Virus record (IMG/VR): IMGVR_UViG_3300037486_000228
Location: 1-44,166 of that record
From: a virus
Length of the DNA: 44,166 bases
Reading direction: 5' to 3' (one strand)
Shown here: one piece after another, positions 15,824 to 23,704 of the stretch
Layout: the number at the start of each line of letters is the position of its first letter
Position numbering within the stretch: position 1 is the stretch's first letter
The notes under the pieces: model-generated
What the model was told of the DNA's origin: nothing
The model's database searches: none
What the model saw: only the letters and a program-made list of their open reading frames with translations
Made by a program: the position numbers and the translations under genes

Positions 15824-16622
15824 CATTCAGGTCGCAACGGCGAATAAATATCCCCGTAACGTCGACCGGGCTGTTCAGAACATAATCGCAATCGTCAGTA
15901 AAGATAAAGAACTGGCGGAAAAATGCGTGTATTCCCTGCCACGTGCCGGGAAAGAAATACAGGGTGCATCGGTTCATTTAGCCCGGCTGATCGCATCGGA
16001 ATATAAGAATATCAGGGTGGATGCCCGGATCGTCGAGATCGGTGATACAATGGTGACGGCACAGGCTACCGTTCTGGACTTGCAGAATAACTTCGCAATA
16101 CGTACTGAGGTAAAACGCCGGATCACGGACAAAAAAGGTCAGCGGTATCAGGACGATATGATCGTCGTTACCTGTAATGCAGCCCTTTCGATTGCTTCCC
16201 GGAATGCCATACTTCAGGTAATCCCGGCAACAGTCGTATCAGCAGTTTTTAAATCGGCTCAGAAAACTATTATCGGCGATATGACCGATGAACAAAAACT
16301 GATCAAGCGCCGTAAGGAAATACTGGACGGATACCTGAATACATGGAACGTAACAGAAGCTGAAATCCTGCGGTTGCTGGAAATCGAAACTGTCAACCAG
16401 ATCAGGGAAACACAGATGCTGACATTGGTCGGTCTGGCGAATGCTATCAAGGACGGAGACACCACAGTGAACGAAGCCTTCGGACGTTCAGTCCAGAATG
16501 GTATATCAGTTAACACGAAAGAAAAAGTCGATGAGGCGATTCGTAAGGCCAAGGAGCGTAAACAGAAACAGCAGGGAGTTCAGACGAATCCACCAGATTT
16601 AAAACTTGAACCCACTGCTTAA
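15747..16622 (+). CDS. Putative single-strand annealing protein (phage recombinase), 291 aa
   Basis: Soluble protein with GKEIQGASVHLARLIASEY (about 68-86), AQATVLDLQ, then VKRRITDKKGQRYQDDMIVV and NAALSIASRNAILQVIP. This pattern belongs to a phage protein group usually found beside an exonuclease and thought to act like RecT/Erf annealing proteins. Support here is the partner YqaJ exonuclease one gene downstream. The C-terminus is basic (KAKERKQKQQ). Family recalled by pattern, not by search; function inferred from neighbourhood. Confidence 0.5.
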   Translation: MENNQIEVIDIQAVTVTEAQSRAEIDIQVATANKYPRNVDRAVQNIIAIVSKDKELAEKCVYSLPRAGKEIQGASVHLARLIASEYKNIRVDARIVEIGDTMVTAQATVLDLQNNFAIRTEVKRRITDKKGQRYQDDMIVVTCNAALSIASRNAILQVIPATVVSAVFKSAQKTIIGDMTDEQKLIKRRKEILDGYLNTWNVTEAEILRLLEIETVNQIRETQMLTLVGLANAIKDGDTTVNEAFGRSVQNGISVNTKEKVDEAIRKAKERKQKQQGVQTNPPDLKLEPTA

Positions 16623-16623
16623 T

Positions 16624-16803
16624 ATGAAAAGGAAAAAACGTATCGATACCAGACCTTTGAATCAACGGGTAAAAAAATATCCTTATGTCATTGGTGAGGA
16701 CGGAATTAAACGGAATCTTATACAGAGATTAAAAATTCCGAATAAGATTCGATTTCCGGAAAATGAAGATGAAAATGATACTAATAAAAAAACTGACAAA
16801 TAA
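16624..16803 (+). CDS. Small basic protein, 59 aa
   Basis: The ATG at 16624 lies directly after the stop of the annealing protein; an in-frame ATG at 16606 would overlap it. The product is very basic at its N-terminus (MKRKKRIDTRPLNQRVKK) and acidic at its end (ENEDENDTNKKTDK). It ends in a TAATG junction with the exonuclease. Perhaps a DNA-binding accessory of the recombination pair; unproven. Confidence 0.5.
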   Translation: MKRKKRIDTRPLNQRVKKYPYVIGEDGIKRNLIQRLKIPNKIRFPENEDENDTNKKTDK

Positions 16804-17696
16804 TGTTAGATCTTGAATTACGCAAAAAGGGAATCGGCGGCTCAGAAGTAGCTGCTATTCTCGGGCTTGATGATTTCAGCAGTCCGTATAAAGTCTGGTT
16901 AGACAAAACGGGAAAGGAATCATCATCGGTAAACAATAAATACACACAAGCCGGGCTGATACTGGAATCGGCTGTCGCTGATTATTTTGAACAGCGGACA
17001 CAGTACCGAATCATTAAATCGTCAGCCCGTCAGCAGACAGTGACGCATCCGAAATTCAGTTTCGCCATCGGGACACCGGATCGCAAATATATGGCCACGA
17101 ATAAAATCGGTAAAGGAATTCTGGAATGTAAAACGACACAGTATTCGTATGACGATATCCCGGAAAAATGGTTCATACAACTGCAATGGTATCTCGGTGT
17201 GATCGGATCTGTTTACGGATCCGTTGCATGGCTGGAACACGGCCTTGATTTCAAGTACAAAGAATATGAGTTCGACAGGGATTTCTTTGATTATCTGCTT
17301 GAAAACGTCAGCAGGTTTTGGAATGAAAACGTCCTGAAAAACGTCCCACCTGAACCGATTAATTCGGCAGATATTGAACGAATGTTCAGCCGTCATCGTG
17401 ACGGTGCTGTTCTGGAAGCCACACCTGAAATCATTTCTGCACACTCGGAACTGGTGACAGTCCGTTCGGCAATCTCTGAAATGGAATCGAAGGAAAAGGA
17501 ACTGACTGAACTGATCAAAACCGTCATGCGTGATAACGAAACGATAACGGCAGGATCAAAACCATTATTCACATGGCGGACATCAAAACCAAGTCAGCAG
17601 TTCGACAAAGAAAAATTCAAAACAGATCAGCCCGGATTATACGGGCAGTATATCACTGAAGTACCCGGATCACGGAGATTTTTAGTTAAAACTTAA
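16803..17696 (+). CDS. YqaJ-like recombination exonuclease
   Basis: PD-(D/E)XK nuclease of the YqaJ / lambda-exonuclease type that resects double-stranded ends. Motifs: GIGGSEVAAILG (10-21), GLILE with Glu55, GTPDR (90-94; catalytic Asp93), ECK (108-110; catalytic Glu and Lys) and QLQWYL (126-131). Length 297 is normal. A coiled-coil-like stretch (about 215-245) precedes a C-terminal domain. It would load the annealing protein encoded just upstream onto single-stranded DNA. Confidence 0.9.
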   Translation: MLDLELRKKGIGGSEVAAILGLDDFSSPYKVWLDKTGKESSSVNNKYTQAGLILESAVADYFEQRTQYRIIKSSARQQTVTHPKFSFAIGTPDRKYMATNKIGKGILECKTTQYSYDDIPEKWFIQLQWYLGVIGSVYGSVAWLEHGLDFKYKEYEFDRDFFDYLLENVSRFWNENVLKNVPPEPINSADIERMFSRHRDGAVLEATPEIISAHSELVTVRSAISEMESKEKELTELIKTVMRDNETITAGSKPLFTWRTSKPSQQFDKEKFKTDQPGLYGQYITEVPGSRRFLVKT

Positions 17697-17706
17697 TATT
17701 ACAAAA

Positions 17707-18159
17707 ATGGCAGCAATAATGAGATCAGGTACCGTAACGAAGTACCTGATGATTTTAAATCGTTTCAAATTATTGTCAGATCGTAATGAACTGACACGCA
17801 TGGCAGAAATCCTTACGGAATTAAAAGCATCTCAGGCTATTCCTTCCAGACTGATTGAACTCGGATATTTTAAGCCAGATCCGAATAAGGCAGGATATTT
17901 CAAATCGACGTTAGTTAACGGATTCAATTCTGATTACGAAGCACGTCATGCCCTGAAACTTGCCGAATCATGTGTCATATACGGCAGGGAACACACCAAA
18001 CCAAAAACTGCTGAACCAGTAAAGCAACCTGAACAGCTTGAAGCCATAACGTCAGGATTCGACAGGTACACGACCGATCAGGTTATTCAGATCCTCAAAA
18101 ATCACAAGGAAATTGAAATCACAGGGCAGATATTCATCAGGAAAGAAATTCATTTATAA
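17707..18159 (+). CDS. Hypothetical early protein, 150 aa
   Basis: Starts 10 bases after the exonuclease. N-terminal two thirds are helical (EILTELKASQAIPSRLIEL), followed by a Pro/Glu/Lys-rich linker (KPKTAEPVKQPEQ) and a short C-terminal helix-strand unit. Overlaps the HNH gene by 47 bases. Function unknown. Confidence 0.55.
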   Translation: MAAIMRSGTVTKYLMILNRFKLLSDRNELTRMAEILTELKASQAIPSRLIELGYFKPDPNKAGYFKSTLVNGFNSDYEARHALKLAESCVIYGREHTKPKTAEPVKQPEQLEAITSGFDRYTTDQVIQILKNHKEIEITGQIFIRKEIHL

Positions 18160-18472
18160 AATTCGTTACGCTGAACTGCTGAAAAATCCGCTATGGCATG
18201 AAAAACGACTGAAAATATTCAGGCGTGATAATTTCACGTGTCAGTCCTGTAGTGAAAGTTCAGGTAAATTGAATGTTCATCACCTGAAATATACAAATAA
18301 ATTTCCGTGGGATTCTCCGGACGAAGATCTGATTACGTTCTGTGAGGACTGCCACGATATTTGGTTTGATCTGTTTCAGGATGATCGGTATGATATTTTC
18401 AAGCTGATTATGGTTATGAAATATTATGTCAGACACGAGGATTTAGAAATTACAAAATCACTAAAACAGTAA
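18113..18472 (+). CDS. HNH endonuclease, 119 aa
   Basis: YAELLKNPLWHEKRLKIFRRDNFTCQSC (19-46, shown here only as the family landmark) is followed by HH (56-57), CEDC (77-80) and His81: an HNH fold with two CxxC zinc knuckles. Small phage HNH proteins of this kind cut or nick DNA and often assist packaging or recombination. The start lies 47 bases inside the preceding gene; a start nearer residue 12 is possible but lacks an ATG. A terminator follows directly. Confidence 0.8.
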   Translation: MKSQGRYSSGKKFIYKIRYAELLKNPLWHEKRLKIFRRDNFTCQSCSESSGKLNVHHLKYTNKFPWDSPDEDLITFCEDCHDIWFDLFQDDRYDIFKLIMVMKYYVRHEDLEITKSLKQ

Positions 18473-18477
18473 CACCC

Positions 18478-18514
18478 GGTGAGTCCCTGACACAGTTCAG
18501 GGATTCGCCTTTTT
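18478..18514 (+). terminator. Intrinsic terminator after the HNH gene
   Basis: A 13-base stem, 18478-18490 with 18497-18509 (two G-U pairs), loop CACAGT, followed by five T (18510-18514). It lies between the recombination genes and the replication gene. Confidence 0.85.
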
Positions 18515-18526
18515 AACCTTATTACG

Positions 18527-19360
18527 ATGGCCAAAAATCCGGTATTTATGTTTTATAGTCAGGACTTTTTAATCGGCTGTGCCGACCTGACAATGGAGGA
18601 ACGTGGGCAGTATATCACGTTGCTGTGCTTACAACATCAGAAAGGGCATATTTCGGAGAAATCCCTGAAGTTATCCGTCCCGAATATTTCTGCTGATGTC
18701 CTGAAAAAATTTATGCGGGACTCAGATGGAAATTATTATAACGAACGGCTCGCCCTCGAGACTCAAAAACGTAACAGATTTGTCCAGCATCAGGTGGACA
18801 ATATTAATTTACGGTGGGAAGAAAAAGAATCAAATTCATACCAAACTGATACCAAATCGATACCAAATGATATACCAAATGATGAAATTGGTATGCGTGT
18901 TGGTAAAGATTTGGTACATACCAAATCGATACCTTTAGAAACAGAAACAGAAATAAGAAATAAGAATAAGAAAAAAGAAACAGAAAATGATATTCCTGTT
19001 AAAGAGAGTTTGCAGCAACAAAAAATTCGTTTACTGAAACAGCGAAAACAGGTATTCGAGATTCAGGTACTTGAATTTCATGGCACGTATCCTGAAAAAA
19101 TGCTTCAGAATTTTTTTGATTACTGGACTGAAATGAATAAATCGTGCAGTCAGATGCGTTGGGAGATGGAACGAACTTGGGAACTAAAACGACGGCTGAC
19201 AACATGGGCATCACGTGAGAAATCGTTTCCCATTAAAGCTGACCTGATATCATACAAAGAACTCGTCAGGCGGTACAACGACGGAGAAACGGATATGTGG
19301 GAACGTTACGAACAGGTCATTCCGGGAGATAAACGAAGTTTATGGAAACAAAAAAAATAA
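18527..19360 (+). CDS. Replisome-organiser-like replication protein (DUF1376-type N-terminus)
   Basis: The N-terminal 90 residues (FMFYSQDFLIGCADLTMEER, QYITLLCLQHQKGHIS, YYNERL) match the DUF1376-like domain of phage replication initiators of Bacteroidetes phages. A low-complexity linker (about residues 100-160) carries the iteron DNA described at 18838-18933. The C-terminal region (about 165-277) is a helical, basic domain that may contact the host helicase loader. No helicase, primase or polymerase gene is present, so it probably recruits the host replisome. Preceded by a terminator, so it needs its own promoter. Confidence 0.65.
   Translation: MAKNPVFMFYSQDFLIGCADLTMEERGQYITLLCLQHQKGHISEKSLKLSVPNISADVLKKFMRDSDGNYYNERLALETQKRNRFVQHQVDNINLRWEEKESNSYQTDTKSIPNDIPNDEIGMRVGKDLVHTKSIPLETETEIRNKNKKKETENDIPVKESLQQQKIRLLKQRKQVFEIQVLEFHGTYPEKMLQNFFDYWTEMNKSCSQMRWEMERTWELKRRLTTWASREKSFPIKADLISYKELVRRYNDGETDMWERYEQVIPGDKRSLWKQKK
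18838..18933. other. Candidate replication origin: iterons inside the replication gene
   Basis: Direct copies of ATACCAAA(T/C) start at 18838, 18849, 18860, 18872 and 18918. Inverted copies occur at 18887-18894 (ATTGGTAT) and 18909-18916. The last pair forms the palindrome ATTTGGTA-CA-TACCAAAT (18909-18926). An A-rich stretch (18934-18990) follows and could be the unwinding element. The layout, iterons plus an A-rich tract within an initiator gene, is that of the lambda O-gene origin. Confidence 0.65.
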
Positions 19361-19364
19361 AATT

Positions 19365-19463
19365 ATGGAAACAATTTGTACAATTTTTTGCGCTGTAATT
19401 ATGACGGTGTTCAGCTATTTTGTGATAATGAATATTTTACGTATATGGAGGGCGAAAAAATGA
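19365..19463 (+). CDS. Tiny membrane protein, 32 aa
   Basis: Starts 4 bases after the replication gene; one hydrophobic helix (TIFCAVIMTVFSYFVIMNIL) and a basic end (RIWRAKK). Coupled by ATGA to a second tiny membrane protein. Function unknown. Confidence 0.45.
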   Translation: METICTIFCAVIMTVFSYFVIMNILRIWRAKK

Positions 19464-19549
19464 CCAGTAAGGAATTTTCGTACCGGGTTGTCGGTTATGG
19501 TATTCTGGCAATTATAATTATACTGATCCTGATATCTGTATGCCGATGA
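19460..19549 (+). CDS. Tiny membrane protein, 29 aa
   Basis: Begins in an ATGA overlap with the previous gene and ends in one with the next. Nearly all of it is one hydrophobic helix (GILAIIIILILISVC). The double overlap supports translation. Function unknown. Confidence 0.4.
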   Translation: MTSKEFSYRVVGYGILAIIIILILISVCR

Positions 19550-19725
19550 AAAATTCAGATACTAAAAAACGGATCAATCGTATTCCGATGGTATTCGTTG
19601 AAATGAAATCTATTTCACAGATCCGACCGCCTGATCCTGAACAGATCAGGGAGTATGTCAAAGTCCATAAGGACTGTTTATCTTTGATTGAATTTTCAGA
19701 ATGGATAATTAAAAATGCACGATAA
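19546..19725 (+). CDS. Hypothetical early protein, 59 aa
   Basis: I use the ATG at 19546, which forms an ATGA with the previous stop; 19540 is an alternative two codons upstream. Basic N-terminus (KNSDTKKRINRIP), then a helical acidic part. It ends in a TAATG junction with the next gene. Confidence 0.5.
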   Translation: MKNSDTKKRINRIPMVFVEMKSISQIRPPDPEQIREYVKVHKDCLSLIEFSEWIIKNAR

Positions 19726-20009
19726 TGAATATACAAGACAATGATTTTGATTATGAAAAAATCGTTACACTGACCTGTCAGGAATACGAGATAACGACGA
19801 ATGAATTTTTTTCTGATTTCCGTTACGGGAATCTGCCACAATCCCGGAAAATGGTTTGTTATATTTTGTACCGGATCGGGATGAAAAACATTCAGATCAG
19901 CAGGATCACGGGATTTAAACCGCCACGAATATCAAATTCGATCCGGGATATGAAAGTTAGTTCGTTCGGTGCTATGATTTATCACAATATTATGAGGAAA
20001 CTGCCATGA
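19725..20009 (+). CDS. DnaA domain-IV-like small HTH protein, 94 aa
   Basis: Residues about 10-75 run FFSDFRYGNLPQSRKMVCYI then QISRITGFKPPRISNSIRDMK. This recalls the C-terminal DNA-binding domain of DnaA, in which the last stretch is the recognition helix. No ATPase part is present. With the iteron region 0.9 kb upstream, it may bind the origin or regulate transcription. The similarity is by eye and modest. Confidence 0.45.
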   Translation: MNIQDNDFDYEKIVTLTCQEYEITTNEFFSDFRYGNLPQSRKMVCYILYRIGMKNIQISRITGFKPPRISNSIRDMKVSSFGAMIYHNIMRKLP

Positions 20010-20368
20010 CGGAACGACAGCGACTCGAGAAACAGCTTGATGATATCGTCAGTCAGATCGTCCGACGTCGTGACCTGAAACATGGTTGCGTGACCTGCGG
20101 TCGACCGCTGATTTACGAAACATCAACGGCAGGACATTTCATGCACCGCAGTAATCATTGCGTCCGTTGGAGCCTTGTAAACGTAAACGGCCAGTGTTGG
20201 CCATGTAACCGGGACGATGATTCAGTCAGGTATGAACAGGCTATGATCCGTCGATACGGTGACGAGCTTACACAGAAGATCAAAGTTTTGGCACGACTAC
20301 CCTGTCATCAGTCGGTCGAGGATCTTCGTGAATATTACAGGGAATTACAGGAAATTAAAAAACAGTAA
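20006..20368 (+). CDS. NinG-like recombination protein (Rap family)
   Basis: CVTC (28-31), AGHF (42-45), then NGQCWPCN (61-68) match NinG/Rap, a Holliday-junction or branched-DNA nuclease with an HNH-like zinc fold. In lambda-type phages it works with the annealing protein in recombination, fitting the genes at 15.7-17.7 kb. Coupled to the preceding gene by ATGA. Length 120 is somewhat short but the core is intact. Confidence 0.8.
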   Translation: MTERQRLEKQLDDIVSQIVRRRDLKHGCVTCGRPLIYETSTAGHFMHRSNHCVRWSLVNVNGQCWPCNRDDDSVRYEQAMIRRYGDELTQKIKVLARLPCHQSVEDLREYYRELQEIKKQ

Positions 20369-20370
20369 CA

Positions 20371-20823
20371 ATGGATAACTGGAACAAAATAGAAAGAGAT
20401 TTTGTCGAATGGGATAATTCAACTCATTCAAATGCTTCACAAAGGCAGATATTGGACTGGTTTAAGGAAAGGTTTAAGTCAGAATCCAAGCTGATAGCGA
20501 AACTGGAAGAGGTAGTTATTTCAATTAAAAAGGAAAGAGAATATTTATCAAAATGGATGCTTACCGCAAGGAGTACAGAAGAATCATTTGAATATCTTTT
20601 TCTTACAAAAGAAACACTTAAACTTGAATCTGAAATTGCCACTTTGAATATTTCGCATTTGTCTGAAATGCTCTATGAATATCACGAAGCCAAGCCGAAA
20701 GAGATTACAGATGCAGACATTGAGGCATATCTTAATGAATATAAAGTTGATGATTCCATATTAAGGAAAGCAATGAAATTAGGTGCAATAGCAATGAGAG
20801 ATAACATAATAAAACATATATAA
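20371..20823 (+). CDS. Hypothetical A/T-rich coding helical protein, 150 aa
   Basis: Starts 2 bases after NinG. The product is almost entirely helical and charged, with a coiled-coil-like middle (about 40-110: KLIAKLEEVVISIKKERE). Its DNA is visibly richer in A and uses GAA, AAA and AGA far more than the neighbours, which favour CGN arginine codons and GATC-like words, suggesting a recently acquired gene. Function unknown. Confidence 0.6.
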   Translation: MDNWNKIERDFVEWDNSTHSNASQRQILDWFKERFKSESKLIAKLEEVVISIKKEREYLSKWMLTARSTEESFEYLFLTKETLKLESEIATLNISHLSEMLYEYHEAKPKEITDADIEAYLNEYKVDDSILRKAMKLGAIAMRDNIIKHI

Positions 20824-20824
20824 A

Positions 20825-21046
20825 ATGAATAAAATTCTTTATGTTCCAGTTAAAATTGAATCCGTCGGTCAGCCGGATGAATATTGGTTAAAGCCGATAA
20901 TGATTCCTGATCCTGATGAAACATTTGAAGCACTGAAAGCTGTTAATAATTATTTCGTTAATTTGCAGAATAAATGTGCACTGACAAATTCAGATGAAAG
21001 GGCTTGGAAATTAGTCGCAAAATTAATTTTAAAACTTACGGTATGA
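20825..21046 (+). CDS. Hypothetical early protein, 73 aa
   Basis: Follows the previous gene after one base. N-terminal beta strands (ILYVPVKIESVGQ), then a helix; ends in an ATGA overlap with the next gene. No family recognised. Confidence 0.5.
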   Translation: MNKILYVPVKIESVGQPDEYWLKPIMIPDPDETFEALKAVNNYFVNLQNKCALTNSDERAWKLVAKLILKLTV

Positions 21047-21201
21047 AACAGAAACTGAAGTATATCCGAGTGGACCCTAAAACTGTTATCTGTGTCCGGG
21101 CTGATATCCCGGATCAGACGGCGGTGAGTGAATACAGGCTAAAACTTGATGCCAATGAACGTAAATATGAACATTATCCAAACAGAAAAAGATGGCAATA
21201 A
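21043..21201 (+). CDS. Hypothetical early protein, 52 aa
   Basis: The ATG at 21043 overlaps the previous stop (ATGA) and is preferred over the in-frame ATG at 21004. A basic protein (MKQKLKYIRVDPKTVICVRA) with C-terminal YPNRKRWQ. Overlaps the next gene by 10 bases. Confidence 0.5.
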   Translation: MKQKLKYIRVDPKTVICVRADIPDQTAVSEYRLKLDANERKYEHYPNRKRWQ

Positions 21202-21344
21202 TTTTACTCATGACAGTAGCAATCCTTGTAATTACGTGTATCATTCTGATACACAAGGCAAAACAGCATAAAGAGGTGAATGATCAGATCTATTACCGAA
21301 ATTGGAGCAGTATGGACTACCGGGATAAAACCGATGTAGGATGA
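21192..21344 (+). CDS. Small single-pass membrane protein, 50 aa
   Basis: The N-terminal MAIILLMTVAILVITCIILI is one membrane helix, followed by a charged cytoplasmic-type tail (HKAKQHKEVNDQ, MDYRDKTDVG). It is the last gene of the rightward operon; the terminator begins 31 bases later. It could be an early membrane-acting host-takeover protein. Confidence 0.5.
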   Translation: MAIILLMTVAILVITCIILIHKAKQHKEVNDQIYYRNWSSMDYRDKTDVG

Positions 21345-21374
21345 TTCCTTGCCGGGTAGGAGCGATTATAATTA

Positions 21375-21408
21375 ACGGGCGATATTCTGTATCAGCCCGT
21401 TTTTTTTT
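21375..21408 (+). terminator. Strong terminator at the convergent junction
   Basis: ACGGGCGATA (21375-21384) pairs with TATC-A-GCCCGT (21390-21400, one bulged A), loop TTCTG, followed by eight T. It ends the early transcript where the late genes arrive from the other side. On the minus strand the flank is only A/T-rich, so leftward termination would be weaker. Confidence 0.9.
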
Positions 21409-21438
21409 GCCCCTTAGAATCGTTCGTAGACGTTTTTT

Positions 21439-21945
21439 TCATTTGAACAGGTGCCTGATAAACGTAAACAGGATTAAGGCGATAAAAATAATCCATGCCC
21501 AGAGGGCAATTTTATAAATTCCGGGAATCTTTCGATCCGTTACGACCGTCGTAACGTTCTGATATAATTCCTTCCAGTGGTACGCTTCACGCAGGGCTGA
21601 ATCTAACCGGATGAATACTGTCGTATCCCGTTGTACCAGTTTCAGCCGGATGAACGGATGATCCCACCATGCCCAAGCCACAGCCAAACTCGTTTCTACG
21701 GTGGCAGTATCCGGAATAAACTGTGGCGGTGGCGGTGGGCAGGGGATCAAAACGGAATCAGTATATATAATCGTATCACCGGGAATCAGAACTGCAATAA
21801 CAGTATCCCGGTAAACAAGTGAATCCCGAACATGGACGACCTTAACTGTATCAGCGACGACAGGGAATTTTTTTAGGCAACATTTCTGCGTGGCACAGCT
21901 ACTGACAATTAGAACCATCAGGATCAAGGCCGTCCATAGTTTCAT
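21439..21945 (-). CDS. Candidate unimolecular spanin (u-spanin), 168 aa
   Basis: Lipoprotein signal LILMVLIVSSC (lipobox VSSC, Cys17) at the N-terminus and one membrane helix near the C-terminus (about 145-163, IALWAWIIFIALILFTFI). This is exactly the u-spanin topology: outer-membrane lipid anchor, periplasmic span, inner-membrane anchor. The span holds a proline run (PCPPPPPQF) and an extended segment. Last gene of the late operon, overlapping the holin by 4 bases. u-Spanins fuse the two membranes in the last step of lysis. Call from topology and position. Confidence 0.7.
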   Translation of the reverse strand: MKLWTALILMVLIVSSCATQKCCLKKFPVVADTVKVVHVRDSLVYRDTVIAVLIPGDTIIYTDSVLIPCPPPPPQFIPDTATVETSLAVAWAWWDHPFIRLKLVQRDTTVFIRLDSALREAYHWKELYQNVTTVVTDRKIPGIYKIALWAWIIFIALILFTFIRHLFK

Positions 21946-22319
21946 TTTGTGATATTTTTTAAGTCATAAAGTCCGTTGGCCATCAGCCCGGTAACAATAC
22001 CGTAAATGACTGTTGACAGAATTGTAAATTCAGCCATGAATCCAATATTCGCCAGATTCCCGACGAACATCAGCACGACAGAGATAAGAACGGCTACGAC
22101 CTGTTTCCAAATCGACGTTATTGTTTTCCAGAACTTCGATACAAGTAACGTCAGGAATATCGTAAGCCCTGCCACCGTCGCTGTCGATGACAGCCAGTAA
22201 TTAAGATCCGAAAAAATATCGAATACGGATCCGGGCTGTGGATACTGTGTCGAATCCTGAACCTGACCGATCACGCAGACAGGAATCAGAATAAATAAAA
22301 GCATGATAATTTTTTTCAT
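21942..22319 (-). CDS. Holin-like membrane protein, 125 aa
   Basis: Signal-like N-terminus (MKKIIMLLFILIPVCVIG) plus three hydrophobic helices (around 40-60, 70-90 and 93-113). Size and topology fit a holin that opens the inner membrane, and its place between endolysin and spanin supports this. The sequence is not assigned to a specific holin class. Confidence 0.6.
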   Translation of the reverse strand: MKKIIMLLFILIPVCVIGQVQDSTQYPQPGSVFDIFSDLNYWLSSTATVAGLTIFLTLLVSKFWKTITSIWKQVVAVLISVVLMFVGNLANIGFMAEFTILSTVIYGIVTGLMANGLYDLKNITK

Positions 22320-22330
22320 AATAGTAAATA

Positions 22331-22765
22331 TTAAATAATGTTAATAAAAACTTCTTCTCCCGCTCCGAGATATGCCATCAAAATTGCAGTTATTTTTTTT
22401 TCATAATATGACGAATTCGTCAGTCGCCCGATTGACGTGTTATCCCCGACCAGAATGCACCCGGCGGTATCCTTCGCAGAATTACCGCTATGAATCCTGA
22501 TCCCTGAAAAATGTTTTACGTCGACGATTAACGGAAGTTTCCTTTTAAATTTCGGGCTGTATGTTACGATAACCGGATATCGCCCGTATGGAATTGCCGT
22601 TTCACCCGGAATCTTTATTTCACCAAGATCGTCCAGATCACCGTCTTTATTATAATCCCTGACAGCGTCCTCCAAAGTATTACAGAACTGACGTTCACCG
22701 ATTGCCAAGTTGCCGATTGAATATAACGGGTTAAGAAATATCCGGTAAAGAAACAGGTTTATCAT
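22331..22765 (-). CDS. DUF5675-type putative endolysin, 144 aa
   Basis: The pattern TAIPYGRYPV (56-65), RIHSGN (90-95; His92) and GCILVG (102-107; Cys103) matches DUF5675, a family common in phage lysis modules with an L,D-transpeptidase-like His/Cys arrangement. I take the ATG at 22765, which forms an ATGA with the upstream stop; a longer frame from 22852 would overlap that gene by 91 bases. Residues 37-46 (DYNKDGDLDD) resemble an EF-hand calcium loop inserted before the core. Peptidoglycan cleavage is inferred from family and position. Confidence 0.65.
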   Translation of the reverse strand: MINLFLYRIFLNPLYSIGNLAIGERQFCNTLEDAVRDYNKDGDLDDLGEIKIPGETAIPYGRYPVIVTYSPKFKRKLPLIVDVKHFSGIRIHSGNSAKDTAGCILVGDNTSIGRLTNSSYYEKKITAILMAYLGAGEEVFINII

Positions 22766-23274
22766 GGGAATCGTGAATGAATTTCCAAGAACAAAATTAT
22801 GCCAACTGATATTGAAATTGCTGCCGTTATCAAATTCCTGACCATCGTCCATCCGATGCTCGCATATCTTTCGAGATGCAGGATGCGCTTTTCGAGGTTT
22901 ATAAGTATCGTTTCGTCGTTTGTAAGCCGAAGCTGAATCTCTGTTAAAATTGTATTCATGTCCTTGATACTTTTAGCTATCCCTTCCATCTGACTATAAA
23001 ACGGGGAAAGTGTTTCAGCCAACTGACTGCCGACTACTGAAGCTACATTCTTACAAACGTTTTCATTATCCTGCTCATAAACTTCTTGCAGGAAATCTTT
23101 CAATTCCTCTTTCAGTTTATCCCCAAGAATCACATCCCGTTTATCCTGCCACCGTAAAAGGAACTGCTGCATCGTCGGACTCAAATCCTTCAGTTCCCTT
23201 ATAGCCTTCGGCGTCATTAATTGCTCGATCTCATTTTTAAGAACGCCATTTTCAGTAATGTTTGTCTTGCTCAT
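22762..23274 (-). CDS. Coiled-coil protein with C-terminal membrane anchor, 170 aa
   Basis: Residues 1-140 are helical, with a coiled coil around 85-135 (MEGIAKSIKDMNTILTEIQ). Residues about 142-165 form a membrane helix (MVRNLITAAISISVGIILFL). It lies between two other membrane genes and the endolysin. It may be a lysis regulator (antiholin-like) or a membrane protein delivered with the virion; no family recognised. Confidence 0.55.
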   Translation of the reverse strand: MSKTNITENGVLKNEIEQLMTPKAIRELKDLSPTMQQFLLRWQDKRDVILGDKLKEELKDFLQEVYEQDNENVCKNVASVVGSQLAETLSPFYSQMEGIAKSIKDMNTILTEIQLRLTNDETILINLEKRILHLERYASIGWTMVRNLITAAISISVGIILFLEIHSRFP

Positions 23275-23311
23275 AACTTCCGTATCCTGATTTTAAATTC
23301 TATGGTGTCCA

Positions 23312-23704
23312 TTATTCGTTTTGTCGCAATGGAATCATCCATGAACTGTTGTCTGGCTTTTTTTTTAACTCAAATTCGATGCCTTCCATATACCGCAGGA
23401 AATCATCTTTCGTCAAAGTTTTATCACTACGAAGATACGAAACGTATGAATTACGTAAACGGTTCAGCCCGGTTTTTATTTCCGTCATGCCGGACATCAT
23501 TCGGGAATTATGTGCAAAGATTGAATCTGACAACATGTGCCAATCGTGTTGCGTAACCATTTCCTGACGTATCTCGATTATGTCTGAAGTGTTCAGATCG
23601 TTCTGCGAATCGGATTTTTGGAACGAAACTGCAATGCGCCATATAACAGCAACCGCCCCGACGAACGCCATAAAATAACCTATGTACTGAATTATGACTT
23701 TCAT
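23312..23704 (-). CDS. Membrane-anchored coiled-coil protein, 130 aa
   Basis: An N-terminal membrane helix (VIIQYIGYFMAFVGAVAVIW) is followed by a soluble helical domain. It mirrors the preceding protein, which has its anchor at the other end; the two could pair. The DNA 5' to its start abuts the stop of the next membrane protein. Function unknown, lysis-associated by position. Confidence 0.55.
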   Translation of the reverse strand: MKVIIQYIGYFMAFVGAVAVIWRIAVSFQKSDSQNDLNTSDIIEIRQEMVTQHDWHMLSDSIFAHNSRMMSGMTEIKTGLNRLRNSYVSYLRSDKTLTKDDFLRYMEGIEFELKKKPDNSSWMIPLRQNE

